A stretch of 64,000 nucleotides of DNA, from contig JBLRWH010000006.1 of NCBI GenBank assembly GCA_047921395.1, positions 3,967 through 67,966 on the forward strand. The letters run 5' to 3'. A model generated the notes under the pieces. That model had not been told where the DNA came from. It did no database searches and saw only the letters and a program-made list of their open reading frames with translations. The DNA is from XN24 sp047921395. Its GTDB lineage: Bacteria; Pseudomonadota; Gammaproteobacteria; Steroidobacterales; XN24. Shown piece after piece: positions 20,271-29,171 of this stretch. A program made the translations under genes and the position numbers. Positions within the stretch are counted from its first letter, which is position 1. Every line of letters starts with the position of its first letter.

Positions 20271-21026
20271 ATGAGTCGTCCCGCCTTCGTCGGTCTGCCC
20301 GCGGATCGCAAGTACATTGGCCCGCACCCGTTCCATGCGGTGGGCGAAAAGTACATTCGCGCGGCCGTGGAAGGTGGCGGGCTCGTGCCGCTCCTGATCC
20401 CGGCAATCGGCGGCGACGTGCCGCTCGAAGCGATGCTCGAGCGGCTCGATGGCGTCATTCTGACCGGCGCCGTCAGCAATATCGAGCCGCATCACTACAG
20501 CGACGAACCGAGCTGGGAGGGCAACGAGCACGACCCGCATCGCGACGCGACGACCCTGCCGCTGGTGGCGCTGGCAATCGAGATGGACCGGCCGGTGCTG
20601 GCGTTATGCCGCGGCTTCCAGGAAGTGAACGTGGCGTTGGGTGGCACGCTTTACCAGAAGGTCCACGAGACGCCCGATTTCCACGATCACCGTGAAGGCG
20701 CCGGTGTTTCGCTGGCTGAGCAATACGGCCCGGCGCATGCGGTGCGGCTCGAGCCCGGCGGCCTACTGGCGCATGTCCATGGCGGCGCCGAGGCGATGGT
20801 CAATTCCCTGCATGGCCAGGGCATCCGGCAGCTGGCACCCGGCCTGGTTGCCGAGGCCCGCGCGCCGGATGGACTCATCGAGGCCGCGCGCCTTGACCGT
20901 CAAGACCGTTTCCTGCTCGGTGTGCAGTGGCATCCCGAGTGGCAGGTGACGCAGAACCCGTTTTACCTCGAAATATTCAAGGCCTTTGGGGCAGCGTGCC
21001 GCGAGCGTGCCAGCAAGCGGAGCTGA
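20271..21026 (+). CDS. puuD: Gamma-glutamyl-gamma-aminobutyrate hydrolase PuuD-like (class I amidotransferase fold)
   Basis: This is a 251-residue protein. It has the peptidase C26 fold: DGVILTGAVSNIEPHHY, the nucleophile motif LALCRGFQEVNV with Cys, and the HPEW histidine/glutamate near the C-terminus (GVQWHPEWQ). In the Puu pathway it releases GABA from gamma-glutamyl-GABA. The ATG at 20271 (MSRPAFVGLPADRK) is chosen over a TTG 33 bases upstream. The stop lies five bases before the next gene's ATG, so it is tightly linked to the second PuuA-like ligase. Confidence 0.9.
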   Translation: MSRPAFVGLPADRKYIGPHPFHAVGEKYIRAAVEGGGLVPLLIPAIGGDVPLEAMLERLDGVILTGAVSNIEPHHYSDEPSWEGNEHDPHRDATTLPLVALAIEMDRPVLALCRGFQEVNVALGGTLYQKVHETPDFHDHREGAGVSLAEQYGPAHAVRLEPGGLLAHVHGGAEAMVNSLHGQGIRQLAPGLVAEARAPDGLIEAARLDRQDRFLLGVQWHPEWQVTQNPFYLEIFKAFGAACRERASKRS

Positions 21027-21031
21027 AGTTC

Positions 21032-22471
21032 ATGTCAATTCGAAAAAAGAAACCCGGCAGGAAGCGTAGCGCGAGCACCGCCGCGAAATCGGCACGCGCA
21101 CCCGCGACGGTGTCCCGCATCATGGGCAAGTCGGATGCTTTGATGGCCTGGCTCAAGGCCCGCAGGATTACCGAAGTCGAATGCCTGGTACCGGACCTCA
21201 CCGGCAATGCACGCGGCAAGATCGTGCCGGCCGACAAGTTTTCCCACGATTACGGTACCCGCCTGCCGGAGGTCATCTTCGTGACCACCGTCACCGGTGA
21301 TTTCCCGGACGAATACCATGAACTGGTGTCGCCCAAGGATGCCGACATGCGGCTCCGGCCCGATCCGGCTACGGTCTGCATGGTGCCGTGGGCCACTGAT
21401 CCCACGGCCCAGATCATCCATGACTGCTTCACCAGTGACGGTACGCCGCACGCACTGGCCCCGCGCAACGTGCTGGGACGCGTGTTGCGCCTTTACGAGG
21501 ACATCGGGCTGCAACCGGTGGTGGCGCCGGAGCTGGAGTTCTTCCTTGTCCAGCGCAACACCGATCCGGATATTCCGCTGCAACCGCCGGCGGGACGCTC
21601 GGGCCGGCCAGAGACGGCACGGCAATCGTTTTCCATCGATGCCGTCAACGAGTTCGATCCGCTGCTCGACGACATGTACGACGCATGCGAGGCCATGGGC
21701 CTGGACGTCGACGCCCTGGTGCACGAGAGTGGCGCCGCCCAGCTGGAGGTCAACTTCCAGCATGCCGATCCGATGTCGCGGGCCGACCAGGTGTTCCTGT
21801 TCAAGCGCATGATGCGCGAGATGGCGTTGCGGCACGGCATCTATGCCACGTTTCTCGCCAAGCCGATGGAGCACGAGCCCGGCAGTTCAATGCATGTGCA
21901 CATCAGCCTGGTGGATGCCGAGACCGGCAAGAACGCATTCGCCGGGGCGCGCAAGGGCCAGCACGACGAGCGCTTCTTCCACTTCCTGGGGGGAGTCCAG
22001 AAATATGCGCCCAGCGCCTATGCATTGCAGGCGCCGAACGTGAATTCCTATCGGCGCCTCCTGTACGGGGATGCCTCCCCGATCAACATCGCCTGGGGCT
22101 ACGACAACCGGACCTGTGGGCTCCGGGTGCCCATGGATACCCCGGAGAACACGCGCGTCGAATGTCGTTTCGCCGGTTCAGACGCCAATCCGTATCTCGC
22201 GATCGCAGCCAACCTGGCGTGCGGCTACCTCGGCCTCGTGCAGCAGCTGCCCGCCACCGAACCAACCGACTCCGATGCGCTACTGCAAGGGTACGATCTG
22301 CCGCGCTCGCTGGAGAGCGCGCTGGAGATGCTGGGCGCCTGCGAACCCCTGAAGGAGATCTTCGGGCAGCGTTTCGTGACGGCCTACATCGCGGTCAAGC
22401 GCAAGGAATACGAGACCTTTTTCCGCGTGATCAGCTCCTGGGAGCGAGAGTTCCTGCTGCTGAACGTCTAA
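21032..22471 (+). CDS. puuA: Glutamine synthetase-family gamma-glutamylpolyamine synthetase (copy 2)
   Basis: This is a 479-residue paralogue of the leftward ligase. The N-terminus is basic and disordered-looking (MSIRKKKPGRKRSAS), and the synthetase core starts near residue 30. Motifs include VVAPELEFFLVQ, SSMHVHISLVD, NSYRRLLYGDASPINIAWG and RVECRFAGSDANPYLA. The ATG at 21032 follows GCGGAGCTGAAG, a good ribosome-binding site. The two copies may differ in amine preference, for example putrescine versus spermidine or another amine (inference). It is followed by a short hairpin and a transaminase gene. Confidence 0.85.
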   Translation: MSIRKKKPGRKRSASTAAKSARAPATVSRIMGKSDALMAWLKARRITEVECLVPDLTGNARGKIVPADKFSHDYGTRLPEVIFVTTVTGDFPDEYHELVSPKDADMRLRPDPATVCMVPWATDPTAQIIHDCFTSDGTPHALAPRNVLGRVLRLYEDIGLQPVVAPELEFFLVQRNTDPDIPLQPPAGRSGRPETARQSFSIDAVNEFDPLLDDMYDACEAMGLDVDALVHESGAAQLEVNFQHADPMSRADQVFLFKRMMREMALRHGIYATFLAKPMEHEPGSSMHVHISLVDAETGKNAFAGARKGQHDERFFHFLGGVQKYAPSAYALQAPNVNSYRRLLYGDASPINIAWGYDNRTCGLRVPMDTPENTRVECRFAGSDANPYLAIAANLACGYLGLVQQLPATEPTDSDALLQGYDLPRSLESALEMLGACEPLKEIFGQRFVTAYIAVKRKEYETFFRVISSWEREFLLLNV

Positions 22472-22472
22472 G

Positions 22473-22496
22473 TCCGGCCAATCGAGGCTGGCCGGA
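22473..22496 (+). other. Intercistronic hairpin
   Basis: A perfect 8-base stem (TCCGGCCA / TGGCCGGA) with an 8-base loop begins two bases after the ligase stop and ends 21 bases before the transaminase ATG. There is no T-tract, so it is more likely an mRNA processing or stability element than a terminator. Confidence 0.5.
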
Positions 22497-22517
22497 GCCA
22501 ACCGGGGAGAACAGAAC

Positions 22518-23891
22518 ATGCTGCAGCATCTGGATCATGGGCAATTGCAGGCGCTGGATGCGGCGCATCACCTGCACCCATTCACCAACAATGCCGAGCT
22601 GGCCGGACAGGGCACGCGCATCCTGACCCGCGGGGAGGGCGTATACGTCTGGGATGACCAGGGCAATCGGCTGCTCGATGCCTTCGCCGGGCTGTGGTGC
22701 GTCAGCATCGGCTACGGGCGGCGGGAACTGGCCGCGGCGGCGGCCCGGCAGATGGAGCAGCTGGCCTACTACAACAGCTTCTTCAAGTGCACCACCGAAC
22801 CCACGATCCGGCTGGCGGCCCGGCTCGCCGAACTCGCGCCGGGCGATCTCAACCACGCGTTCTTCGCCAACTCCGGCTCCGAGGCCAACGACACCATCTT
22901 GCGCATGGTGCGGCACTTCTGGGCCGTGCAGGGGCAGAAGGAGAAGAATATCGTCATCGGGCGCCACAATGGCTATCACGGTTCCACCGTGGCTGGCGCG
23001 AGCCTGGGCGGGATGAAGTCCATGCACGAGCAGGGCGGATTGCCAATTCCCGATATCCACCACATCGAGCCGCCGTTCTGGTTCGCCGACGGCGGCGACA
23101 TGTCGGCGGAAGACTATGGGCTCAAGGCCGCCCGGCGCCTGGAGGAGAAGATCCTCGAACTCGGCCCCGAGCGGGTCGCGGCCTTCATCGGCGAGCCGAT
23201 CATGGGTGCCATCGGCGTCTGGATCCCGCCCATGAGCTATTGGCCGGAGATCGAGCGCATCTGCCGCCGGTATGACGTGCTGCTGATCTCCGACGAGGTG
23301 ATCTGCGGCTTCGGCCGCACGGGCCAGTGGTTCGGCTGCGAATATTTCGGCTTCCAGCCGGACATCATGACTATCGCCAAGGGGCTGACTTCCGGCTACA
23401 TTCCGTTGGGAGGCGTGCTGTTCAACGATCGCGTGGCCAGCGTGCTCAAGAACAAGGGAGGCGAATTGGCGCATGGCTATACCTACTCTGGCCATCCGGT
23501 ATGCACCGCCGTGGCGCTCGAGAACCTGCGAATTCTCGCGGATGAGCAGATCATCGAGCGATGCCGCGAGGACACGGGGCCGTATCTCGAGGCGCGCTGG
23601 CGGGCACTGGGCGAGCATCCCCTGGTCGGCGAAGTCCGCTTCACCGGCATGGTCGGCGCACTTGAACTCGTGCCGGACAAGTCCCGGCGGGAATATTTCC
23701 CGGAGCGTGGGAAGGTCGGTACTCTGTGCCGGGACATCGCGCTCCGCAACGGACTGATCCTGCGCGCCACCTTCGATGCGATGTTGCTGTCGCCGCCGCT
23801 GATCATCAACCACGAGCAGATTGACGAACTGATCGACAAGACCTTGAGAACGCTGGACGAGACCCATGCCTCGATTTCGGGGACCGGCTAG
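22518..23891 (+). CDS. spuC: Class III aminotransferase, polyamine/GABA:pyruvate type
   Basis: This is a 457-residue PLP enzyme. ANSGSEANDTILRM binds the PLP phosphate, the Asp is in LLISDEVICGFGRTG, and the PLP lysine is in MTIAKGLTSGYIPLGG. Overall it resembles SpuC-type putrescine:pyruvate and related omega-amine transaminases. It could take putrescine directly, bypassing the glutamylated route, or GABA from the PuuD step. GGGGAG precedes the ATG. The gene sits between the ligase and the polyamine importer and is probably cotranscribed with both. Confidence 0.85.
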   Translation: MLQHLDHGQLQALDAAHHLHPFTNNAELAGQGTRILTRGEGVYVWDDQGNRLLDAFAGLWCVSIGYGRRELAAAAARQMEQLAYYNSFFKCTTEPTIRLAARLAELAPGDLNHAFFANSGSEANDTILRMVRHFWAVQGQKEKNIVIGRHNGYHGSTVAGASLGGMKSMHEQGGLPIPDIHHIEPPFWFADGGDMSAEDYGLKAARRLEEKILELGPERVAAFIGEPIMGAIGVWIPPMSYWPEIERICRRYDVLLISDEVICGFGRTGQWFGCEYFGFQPDIMTIAKGLTSGYIPLGGVLFNDRVASVLKNKGGELAHGYTYSGHPVCTAVALENLRILADEQIIERCREDTGPYLEARWRALGEHPLVGEVRFTGMVGALELVPDKSRREYFPERGKVGTLCRDIALRNGLILRATFDAMLLSPPLIINHEQIDELIDKTLRTLDETHASISGTG

Positions 23892-23940
23892 CATTTTGCC
23901 GAACAAGACTTACGAGCCACTTCGACCATTGGAGAGCCAA

Positions 23941-25056
23941 ATGAAACTACGTAACCCGCTGGCCCTGTTGACCCTGGGCCTGATGACCGTCTACGGGGCC
24001 GCGCCGGCCTTTGCGCAGGATGCCAAGCCGGGCGGCAACCTGTTCATCTACAACTGGTCGGACTACATCGCCGAGGACACTATCGCCCAGTTCGAGGCCG
24101 AGACCGGCATCAAGGTCACGTACGACGTGTTCGACAGCAACGAGGTGCTGGAAGCGAAGCTGCTCGCTGGCAGCACGGGCTACGACCTGGTGGTGCCCTC
24201 GCTGTCGTTCCTCGGCCGCCAGATCGTCGCAGGCGCCTTCCAGCCCATCGATCGCTCGAAGCTGTCGAACTACGGCAACCTCGACGCCGAACTGATGGCC
24301 CGGATCGCGGACACCGACCCCGGCAACAAGTTCTCGGTGCCGTATCTGTGGGGGACGACCGGGATCGGCTACAACGTCGGCAAGATCGCGGAGATTTTTG
24401 GCGAAGACTTCGAGGTGAATTCCTGGAGCCTCGTGCTTGATCCCGCGAATGCCAGCAAGCTCGCCGGCTGCGGGTTTTCCATGCTGGATGCGGCCTCGGA
24501 AATGATCCCCGTGGCGCTGCACTACATCGGTGAGGACCCGAACAGCTTCGATCCGGCAGTGATCGCCAAGGCCCAGGACGCGATGCTCGTGGTCCGGCCC
24601 CACGTGACGTATTTCCATTCGTCCCAGTACATCAACGACCTGGCCAACGGCGACACGTGCGTCGCGGTCGGCTGGTCGGGCGACGTGTTCCAGGCCGCCG
24701 ACCGCGCCGAAGAAGCGGAGCAGGGCGTGGAAGTGGACTACGTCATTCCGGATGAAGGCGCCCCGATGTGGTTCGACATGCTCGCCATCCCCGCGGATGC
24801 GCGCAACCCGGAGAATGCCCACCTTTTCATCGATTTCCTGCTGCGCCCGGAAGTGATGGCTGAAATCACGGATTACGTGGCCTTCGCGAATGCCGTGCCC
24901 GCGTCGCTCGAGATTATGGACGAAGAAGTACGGGACAATCCCGCAATCTATCCGCCGGAAGAGGTCATGGAAAAGCTCTACACCCTGAAGGTCCTCCCGC
25001 GGGAAGTGGACCGCGTCTACACGCGCCTCTGGACCACGGTCCGGACCGGCCGCTGA
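23941..25056 (+). CDS. potF: Periplasmic polyamine-binding protein PotF/SpuD-like
   Basis: This is a 371-residue protein. The signal peptide spans residues 1-24 (MKLRNPLALL, ending AAPAFAQD). Mature features match PotF/PotD: LFIYNWSDYIAEDTI, VTYDVFDSNEVLEAKLLAG, GYDLVVPS and VPYLWGTTGIGYN. It captures putrescine or spermidine in the periplasm for the adjacent ABC transporter. The ATG at 23941 follows TGGAGAG; an upstream in-frame start overlaps the transaminase gene and lacks a signal peptide. Confidence 0.93.
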   Translation: MKLRNPLALLTLGLMTVYGAAPAFAQDAKPGGNLFIYNWSDYIAEDTIAQFEAETGIKVTYDVFDSNEVLEAKLLAGSTGYDLVVPSLSFLGRQIVAGAFQPIDRSKLSNYGNLDAELMARIADTDPGNKFSVPYLWGTTGIGYNVGKIAEIFGEDFEVNSWSLVLDPANASKLAGCGFSMLDAASEMIPVALHYIGEDPNSFDPAVIAKAQDAMLVVRPHVTYFHSSQYINDLANGDTCVAVGWSGDVFQAADRAEEAEQGVEVDYVIPDEGAPMWFDMLAIPADARNPENAHLFIDFLLRPEVMAEITDYVAFANAVPASLEIMDEEVRDNPAIYPPEEVMEKLYTLKVLPREVDRVYTRLWTTVRTGR

Positions 25057-25124
25057 ACCGGGCGACGGGCGGACGGAGCCGAGTTGGCACTTCCAAGCGT
25101 CGTCCCCGCGCAGGGGCATAAGGC

Positions 25125-26285
25125 ATGAGCGCGCAGGCCAAACCCGCAGCGGGCGGGCGGGCCTCGGTGTCTCCTGCACGATCCGACGCCCTCGGCCGAC
25201 AGGAATACCTGAAGATCGAGGGCGTCTCCAAGGACTTCGACGGCTTCGTTGCCGTCGATCGTGTCAACCTCCTGGTCCGGCAGCGCGAAATCTTCGCGCT
25301 GCTGGGCGCCTCCGGCAGCGGGAAGTCGACCCTCCTGAGGCTGCTGGCCGGCTTCGAGGCGCCTTCGGCGGGGCGCATCGAGCTCGACGGCGAGGATCTC
25401 GGGGGGCTGGCGCCATACAAGCGACCCGTCAACATGATGTTCCAGTCCTACGCGCTCTTCCCGCACATGACGGTGGCCGATAACGTTGCCTTCGGCCTGA
25501 AACAGGATCGGCTGCCGCGCGCCCAGGTCAAGCGGCGGGTCGAGGAGATGCTGGCGCTGGTGCACATGGAATCAATGGCGCGCCGCAAGCCGCACCAGCT
25601 GTCAGGAGGACAGCAGCAGCGCGTGGCACTCGCGCGCTCGCTGGCCAAGAGTCCCAAGCTGCTGCTGCTCGACGAGCCCATGGGTGCGCTCGACAAGAAA
25701 TTGCGCTCCGAAATGCAGCTTGAAGTGGTCGGGATCATCGAGCGCCTCGGCGTCACCTGCGTCATGGTCACGCACGACCAGGAAGAGGCCATGACCATGG
25801 CCCACCGGATCGCCATCATGGAGGGCGGCCGGATCGTGCAGGTCGGCACGCCGGACGAAATCTATGAGCAGCCCGCCAGCCGTTTCGCCGCCGCGTTTGT
25901 CGGCTCGGTCAACCTGATCGAAGGCCAGATCGACGAGGACGAGGCGGACCACGTGACGATCAAGGCCAGCGGGTTGTCGCAGCCCATCTGGGTCGGGCAC
26001 GGCCACACCGGCTACGAGGGCATGGAGGTGGTGTTCGCCCTGCGCCCGGAAAAACTCGTGGTGAGCAAGGCGCGCCCTGCACAGGAACACAACTGCTTCG
26101 AGGGCAAGATAGAGGACATTGCCTACCTGGGCAGTCACTCGGTGCTGCACATCCGCCTCGAGGGCGGACTCAAGGTGCTGGCCCACGTGGCCAATTCGCG
26201 GCGCTGGGCCTCGGAGGACTTCACCTGGGACGAGCAGGTGTGGGTGGGCTGGGATGATCTCGCCGGCGTGGTACTGACCGCGTGA
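25125..26285 (+). CDS. potG: Polyamine ABC transporter ATP-binding protein PotG-like
   Basis: This is a 386-residue ATPase. Walker A is LLGASGSGKST, the Q-loop is NMMFQSYALFPHM, the signature is LSGGQQQRVALARSLA, and Walker B is LLLLDEPMGALD. The C-terminal TOBE domain (residues about 265-386) is typical of PotA/PotG. The first 25 residues are a low-complexity extension. The stop overlaps the GTG start of the first permease (GTGA), so the transporter subunits are translationally coupled. Confidence 0.95.
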   Translation: MSAQAKPAAGGRASVSPARSDALGRQEYLKIEGVSKDFDGFVAVDRVNLLVRQREIFALLGASGSGKSTLLRLLAGFEAPSAGRIELDGEDLGGLAPYKRPVNMMFQSYALFPHMTVADNVAFGLKQDRLPRAQVKRRVEEMLALVHMESMARRKPHQLSGGQQQRVALARSLAKSPKLLLLDEPMGALDKKLRSEMQLEVVGIIERLGVTCVMVTHDQEEAMTMAHRIAIMEGGRIVQVGTPDEIYEQPASRFAAAFVGSVNLIEGQIDEDEADHVTIKASGLSQPIWVGHGHTGYEGMEVVFALRPEKLVVSKARPAQEHNCFEGKIEDIAYLGSHSVLHIRLEGGLKVLAHVANSRRWASEDFTWDEQVWVGWDDLAGVVLTA

Positions 26286-27190
26286 AGATGCGCCTCAGGG
26301 GGCCGTTCCCGGGGGCGCGCTGGCTGGTCATCGCGGTGCCCTTTCTGTGGATGCTGCTGTTCTTTGCTGTCCCGTTCGCCATCGTGCTGAAGATCTCGTT
26401 CGCCGAGGGACTCATCGCGATGCCGCCCTACAGCGACCTGCTGACGCGCACCGACACGGGCGTCATCATCCGGCTGAATTTCGACAATTACCTCTACATG
26501 GTCCGCGACAGCCTCTATGTCTCGGCCTATCTCGGCTCGCTCAAGATTGCCCTGATCTCGACCTTCCTGTGCCTGCTGGTCGGGTACCCGATGGCCTACG
26601 CCATTTCGCGGCTCGATCCGGCTGCGCGCAACATCGCGCTGCTGCTGGTGATCCTGCCGTCCTGGACCTCGTTCCTGATCCGGGTGTACGCCTGGATCGG
26701 GATCCTCAAGAACAACGGCCTGATCAACAACTTCCTGATGTGGATCGGCGCGGTCACCGAGCCCCTCCAGATCCTGCATACGCCGCTCGCCGTATACGTC
26801 GGCGTGGTCTACACCTACCTGCCGTTCATGATCCTGCCGCTGTACGCGAACCTTGTCCGGCTCGACCCTCGCCTGGAGGAGGCGGCGTACGACCTCGGCG
26901 CCAGGCCGTGGCGGGTATTCCTCAGCCTGACCTTGCCGATGACCCTGGCAGGGATCATTGCCGGCTCCATGCTCGTCATGATCCCGGTGGTCGGCGAGTT
27001 CGTGATTCCCGAGCTGCTGGGCGGCCCGGACACCCTGATGATCGGCAAGGTCCTCTGGGAGGAGTTCTTCAACAACAGGGACTGGCCGGTGGCTTCCGCG
27101 GTGGCGATCATCATGCTGCTGCTGCTCGTCGTCCCGATCATGATCTTCCACCATTACCAGTCCCGGGACATGGAGAAACGGCTGGCATGA
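26282..27190 (+). CDS. potH: Polyamine ABC transporter permease PotH-like
   Basis: This is a 302-residue inner-membrane permease with about six membrane spans. The first follows a short basic N-terminus (MKMRLRGPF). The EAA loop that docks with the ATPase reads EEAAYDLGARPWRVFLSLTLP. It starts at the GTG overlapping the potG stop, and its own stop overlaps the next ATG (ATGA). Confidence 0.94.
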   Translation: MKMRLRGPFPGARWLVIAVPFLWMLLFFAVPFAIVLKISFAEGLIAMPPYSDLLTRTDTGVIIRLNFDNYLYMVRDSLYVSAYLGSLKIALISTFLCLLVGYPMAYAISRLDPAARNIALLLVILPSWTSFLIRVYAWIGILKNNGLINNFLMWIGAVTEPLQILHTPLAVYVGVVYTYLPFMILPLYANLVRLDPRLEEAAYDLGARPWRVFLSLTLPMTLAGIIAGSMLVMIPVVGEFVIPELLGGPDTLMIGKVLWEEFFNNRDWPVASAVAIIMLLLLVVPIMIFHHYQSRDMEKRLA

Positions 27191-28032
27191 ACGGCCCCGG
27201 GCGCAATTCTAAATTCACCCTCGCGCTGCTCTGGCTCGGCTTCGTGTTCCTGTACGCGCCCATCCTCAGCCTGATCGTGTACTCGTTCAACGAGTCCCGG
27301 CTGGTGACCGTCTGGGCCGGGTTCTCGTTCAAGTGGTACGGCGAACTGTTTGGCGACCGCCAGCTCATGGATGCCGCCTGGGTCAGCATCCGCGTGGCGT
27401 TCTACACCGCCTGGGCGGCGGTCGGTATCGGGACCATGGCTGCGATGATCCTCGTCAGGTTCAGGCGCTTCCCCGGCAAGACGCTGTTCGGCGGATTGAT
27501 CACAGCGCCGCTGGTCATGCCGGAGGTCATTACCGGACTTTCGCTGCTGCTGCTGTTCGTGTTCATCGGCGAACTGATCGGCACGCCCATCATGCGCGGC
27601 ATGGGTACGATCTGGATTGCGCATACAACCTTTGCCACCGCCTTCGTCACCGTGGTGGTGGCCTCGCGGCTGACCGAAATGGATCGCTCACTGGACGAGG
27701 CCGCGATGGATCTCGGCGCCAACCGCCTCAAAGTATTTTTTGTCATCACCTTACCACTTATCATTCCGGCCCTGGTGGCTGGCTGGCTGCTGGCGTTTAC
27801 GCTTTCCCTGGACGACCTGGTGATTGCCAGTTTCGTCTCCGGGCCGGCTTCGACGACGCTGCCGATGAAAGTATTCTCCTCGGTCCGCATGGGCGTGAGC
27901 CCGAAGATCAATGCGCTCGCGACTTTGTGGATTCTGGCCGTCTCGCTGGCGGCGGTCACCGCCTGGTGGATGATGGCGCGCAACGAGCGGAAGCGGCTCG
28001 AGGAGAGCCAGGGAACCGACGAGACCAGCTGA
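27187..28032 (+). CDS. potI: Polyamine ABC transporter permease PotI-like
   Basis: This is a 281-residue inner-membrane permease. The N-terminal span is FTLALLWLGFVFLYAPILSL, and the EAA loop is DEAAMDLGANRLKVFFVITLP. It forms a heterodimer with the preceding permease. The ATG at 27187 (ATGA overlap) is the natural start; the longer open frame upstream is the shifted shadow of potH. Confidence 0.94.
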   Translation: MNGPGRNSKFTLALLWLGFVFLYAPILSLIVYSFNESRLVTVWAGFSFKWYGELFGDRQLMDAAWVSIRVAFYTAWAAVGIGTMAAMILVRFRRFPGKTLFGGLITAPLVMPEVITGLSLLLLFVFIGELIGTPIMRGMGTIWIAHTTFATAFVTVVVASRLTEMDRSLDEAAMDLGANRLKVFFVITLPLIIPALVAGWLLAFTLSLDDLVIASFVSGPASTTLPMKVFSSVRMGVSPKINALATLWILAVSLAAVTAWWMMARNERKRLEESQGTDETS

Positions 28033-28085
28033 CCAATTGATTTTTTTCGACCAGGGCCCATGTGCCCATCACTACGAGGAACCTG

Positions 28086-28847
28086 ATGATGATGAATGAA
28101 GACACGCCCATCCGGAGCACAGTGGCATTGCTCCCCTCGGCACTGGTGACCGGCATCCTGGCCGGACTCCTGGTCGCGCCCGCGCATGCCGACGAGGAGG
28201 AGGGCTGGTGGTACGGTGGCAGCCTGGCCGCGACCAGCGATTACATCTTCCGCGGCGTCTCGCAGACGGACGAGAGTCCCGCGATCCAGGGCAGCCTGGA
28301 TTTCGGCCATTCGAATGGCTTCTATGCCGGCGTCTGGGCATCGAACGTCGACTTCGACGATCCGGACGGTATCGACATCGAGGTCGACATCTACGCCGGC
28401 TGGGTGTTCGCGTTCGAGAACGACACCGAACTCGACCTGCAGTGGGTCCGCTACCTTTACCCGGGCGCCAACGAAGGTTTCGGGATCAACTACAACGAGT
28501 TCATCGCAGCCTATAGTTTCCTCGACAACTACACCGCGACCGTAGCCTGGACGGACGATCTCTCCAGATCCGACGAGAGCGCGTTCTATTACAACCTCGG
28601 GGCCGAGTACGAACTGGGCGTAGCCGAGCTGAACCTGGTGCTCGGCGCGGGATATAACGATGTCTCGAATGCAGCCGGCAGCGATTTCTGGGACTTCCAG
28701 GTCGGCGTCAACCGCGACTTCGGCATGATCAATGCGGACCTGTCGTATTTCGACACCTCGGGATTCGACGCGGACGTGCAGGACTTCTTCGGGCCCAAGA
28801 GCTGGGCCGACGCACGCATCGTCCTGACGTTCAGCATGGAGTTCTGA
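28086..28847 (+). CDS. TorF-family outer-membrane porin-like protein
   Basis: This protein has about 253 residues with an N-terminal signal (TVALLPSALVTGILAGLL, then APAHA cut before DEEEG). The mature part opens with GGSLAATSDYIFRGVSQTD, the hallmark of the CHP02001/TorF putative porin family. Alternating aromatic beta-strands follow, ending in an FSMEF-type C-terminal Phe as expected for outer-membrane barrels. Among three consecutive ATG codons the first (28086) follows ACGAGGAACCTG. It lies after the polyamine importer and may supply outer-membrane entry (inference). A strong terminator follows. Confidence 0.8.
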   Translation: MMMNEDTPIRSTVALLPSALVTGILAGLLVAPAHADEEEGWWYGGSLAATSDYIFRGVSQTDESPAIQGSLDFGHSNGFYAGVWASNVDFDDPDGIDIEVDIYAGWVFAFENDTELDLQWVRYLYPGANEGFGINYNEFIAAYSFLDNYTATVAWTDDLSRSDESAFYYNLGAEYELGVAELNLVLGAGYNDVSNAAGSDFWDFQVGVNRDFGMINADLSYFDTSGFDADVQDFFGPKSWADARIVLTFSMEF

Positions 28848-28884
28848 GCCCGGATCCCTTCCCGGAGCTCAAGCCAAAAACCAG

Positions 28885-28915
28885 GCGGGGCCGGATTTCC
28901 GGCCCCGCTTTGTTT
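28885..28915 (+). terminator. Rho-independent terminator after the porin gene
   Basis: A perfect 10-base stem (GCGGGGCCGG / CCGGCCCCGC) with a 4-base ATTT loop is followed by TTTGTTT. It ends the rightward puuD-potFGHI-porin transcription unit. Confidence 0.9.
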
Positions 28916-28946
28916 CATTCATCGCCCGTTACTCGGGAGAATAGGC

Positions 28947-29155
28947 TCGCGCGGAGGCGCAGAGAGGCAGAGACGCGGAGATAATAAAAATGGTTGTTCG
29001 CAGCCTGGCGTGAAGGATGTGGAGTGGTGGGTGAGCCACACGCCATGACAGCGACGGACGGGGCCTGTGAACCCCCGGCGCCCAGCGAAAAACCTGCCTC
29101 GCAGTCCTGCCTGTCTATCCTCTCCGTACCTCTGCCTCTCTGCGCCTCCGCGCGA
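28947..29155. repeat. Inverted-repeat-bounded element of the dispersed 'GGCGCAGAGA' repeat type
   Basis: Two perfect 26-base arms face each other at 28947-28972 and 29130-29155. Pairing resumes after a short mismatch (CGGAGA / TCTCCG), so the arms reach about 35 bases. They enclose about 150 bases with no convincing gene. The arm sequence (core GGCGCAGAGAGGCAGAG) resembles repeats scattered through many bacterial genomes, recalled from experience. The element lies between the porin terminator and the mmsA stop codon, ending 17 bases from the latter. With the terminator it fills the 324-base gap. Confidence 0.75.
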
Positions 29156-29171
29156 AAATCTTTGGCTGACG

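Noticed and set aside
22473..22496. Reading the hairpin after the second ligase gene as a terminator
   Set aside because: There is no T-tract and the next gene begins 21 bases later with a good ribosome-binding site.
26347..27186. Apparent long N-terminal extension of the PotI-like permease
   Set aside because: It is the frame-shifted shadow of potH; the ATGA start at 27187 gives a normal-length permease.
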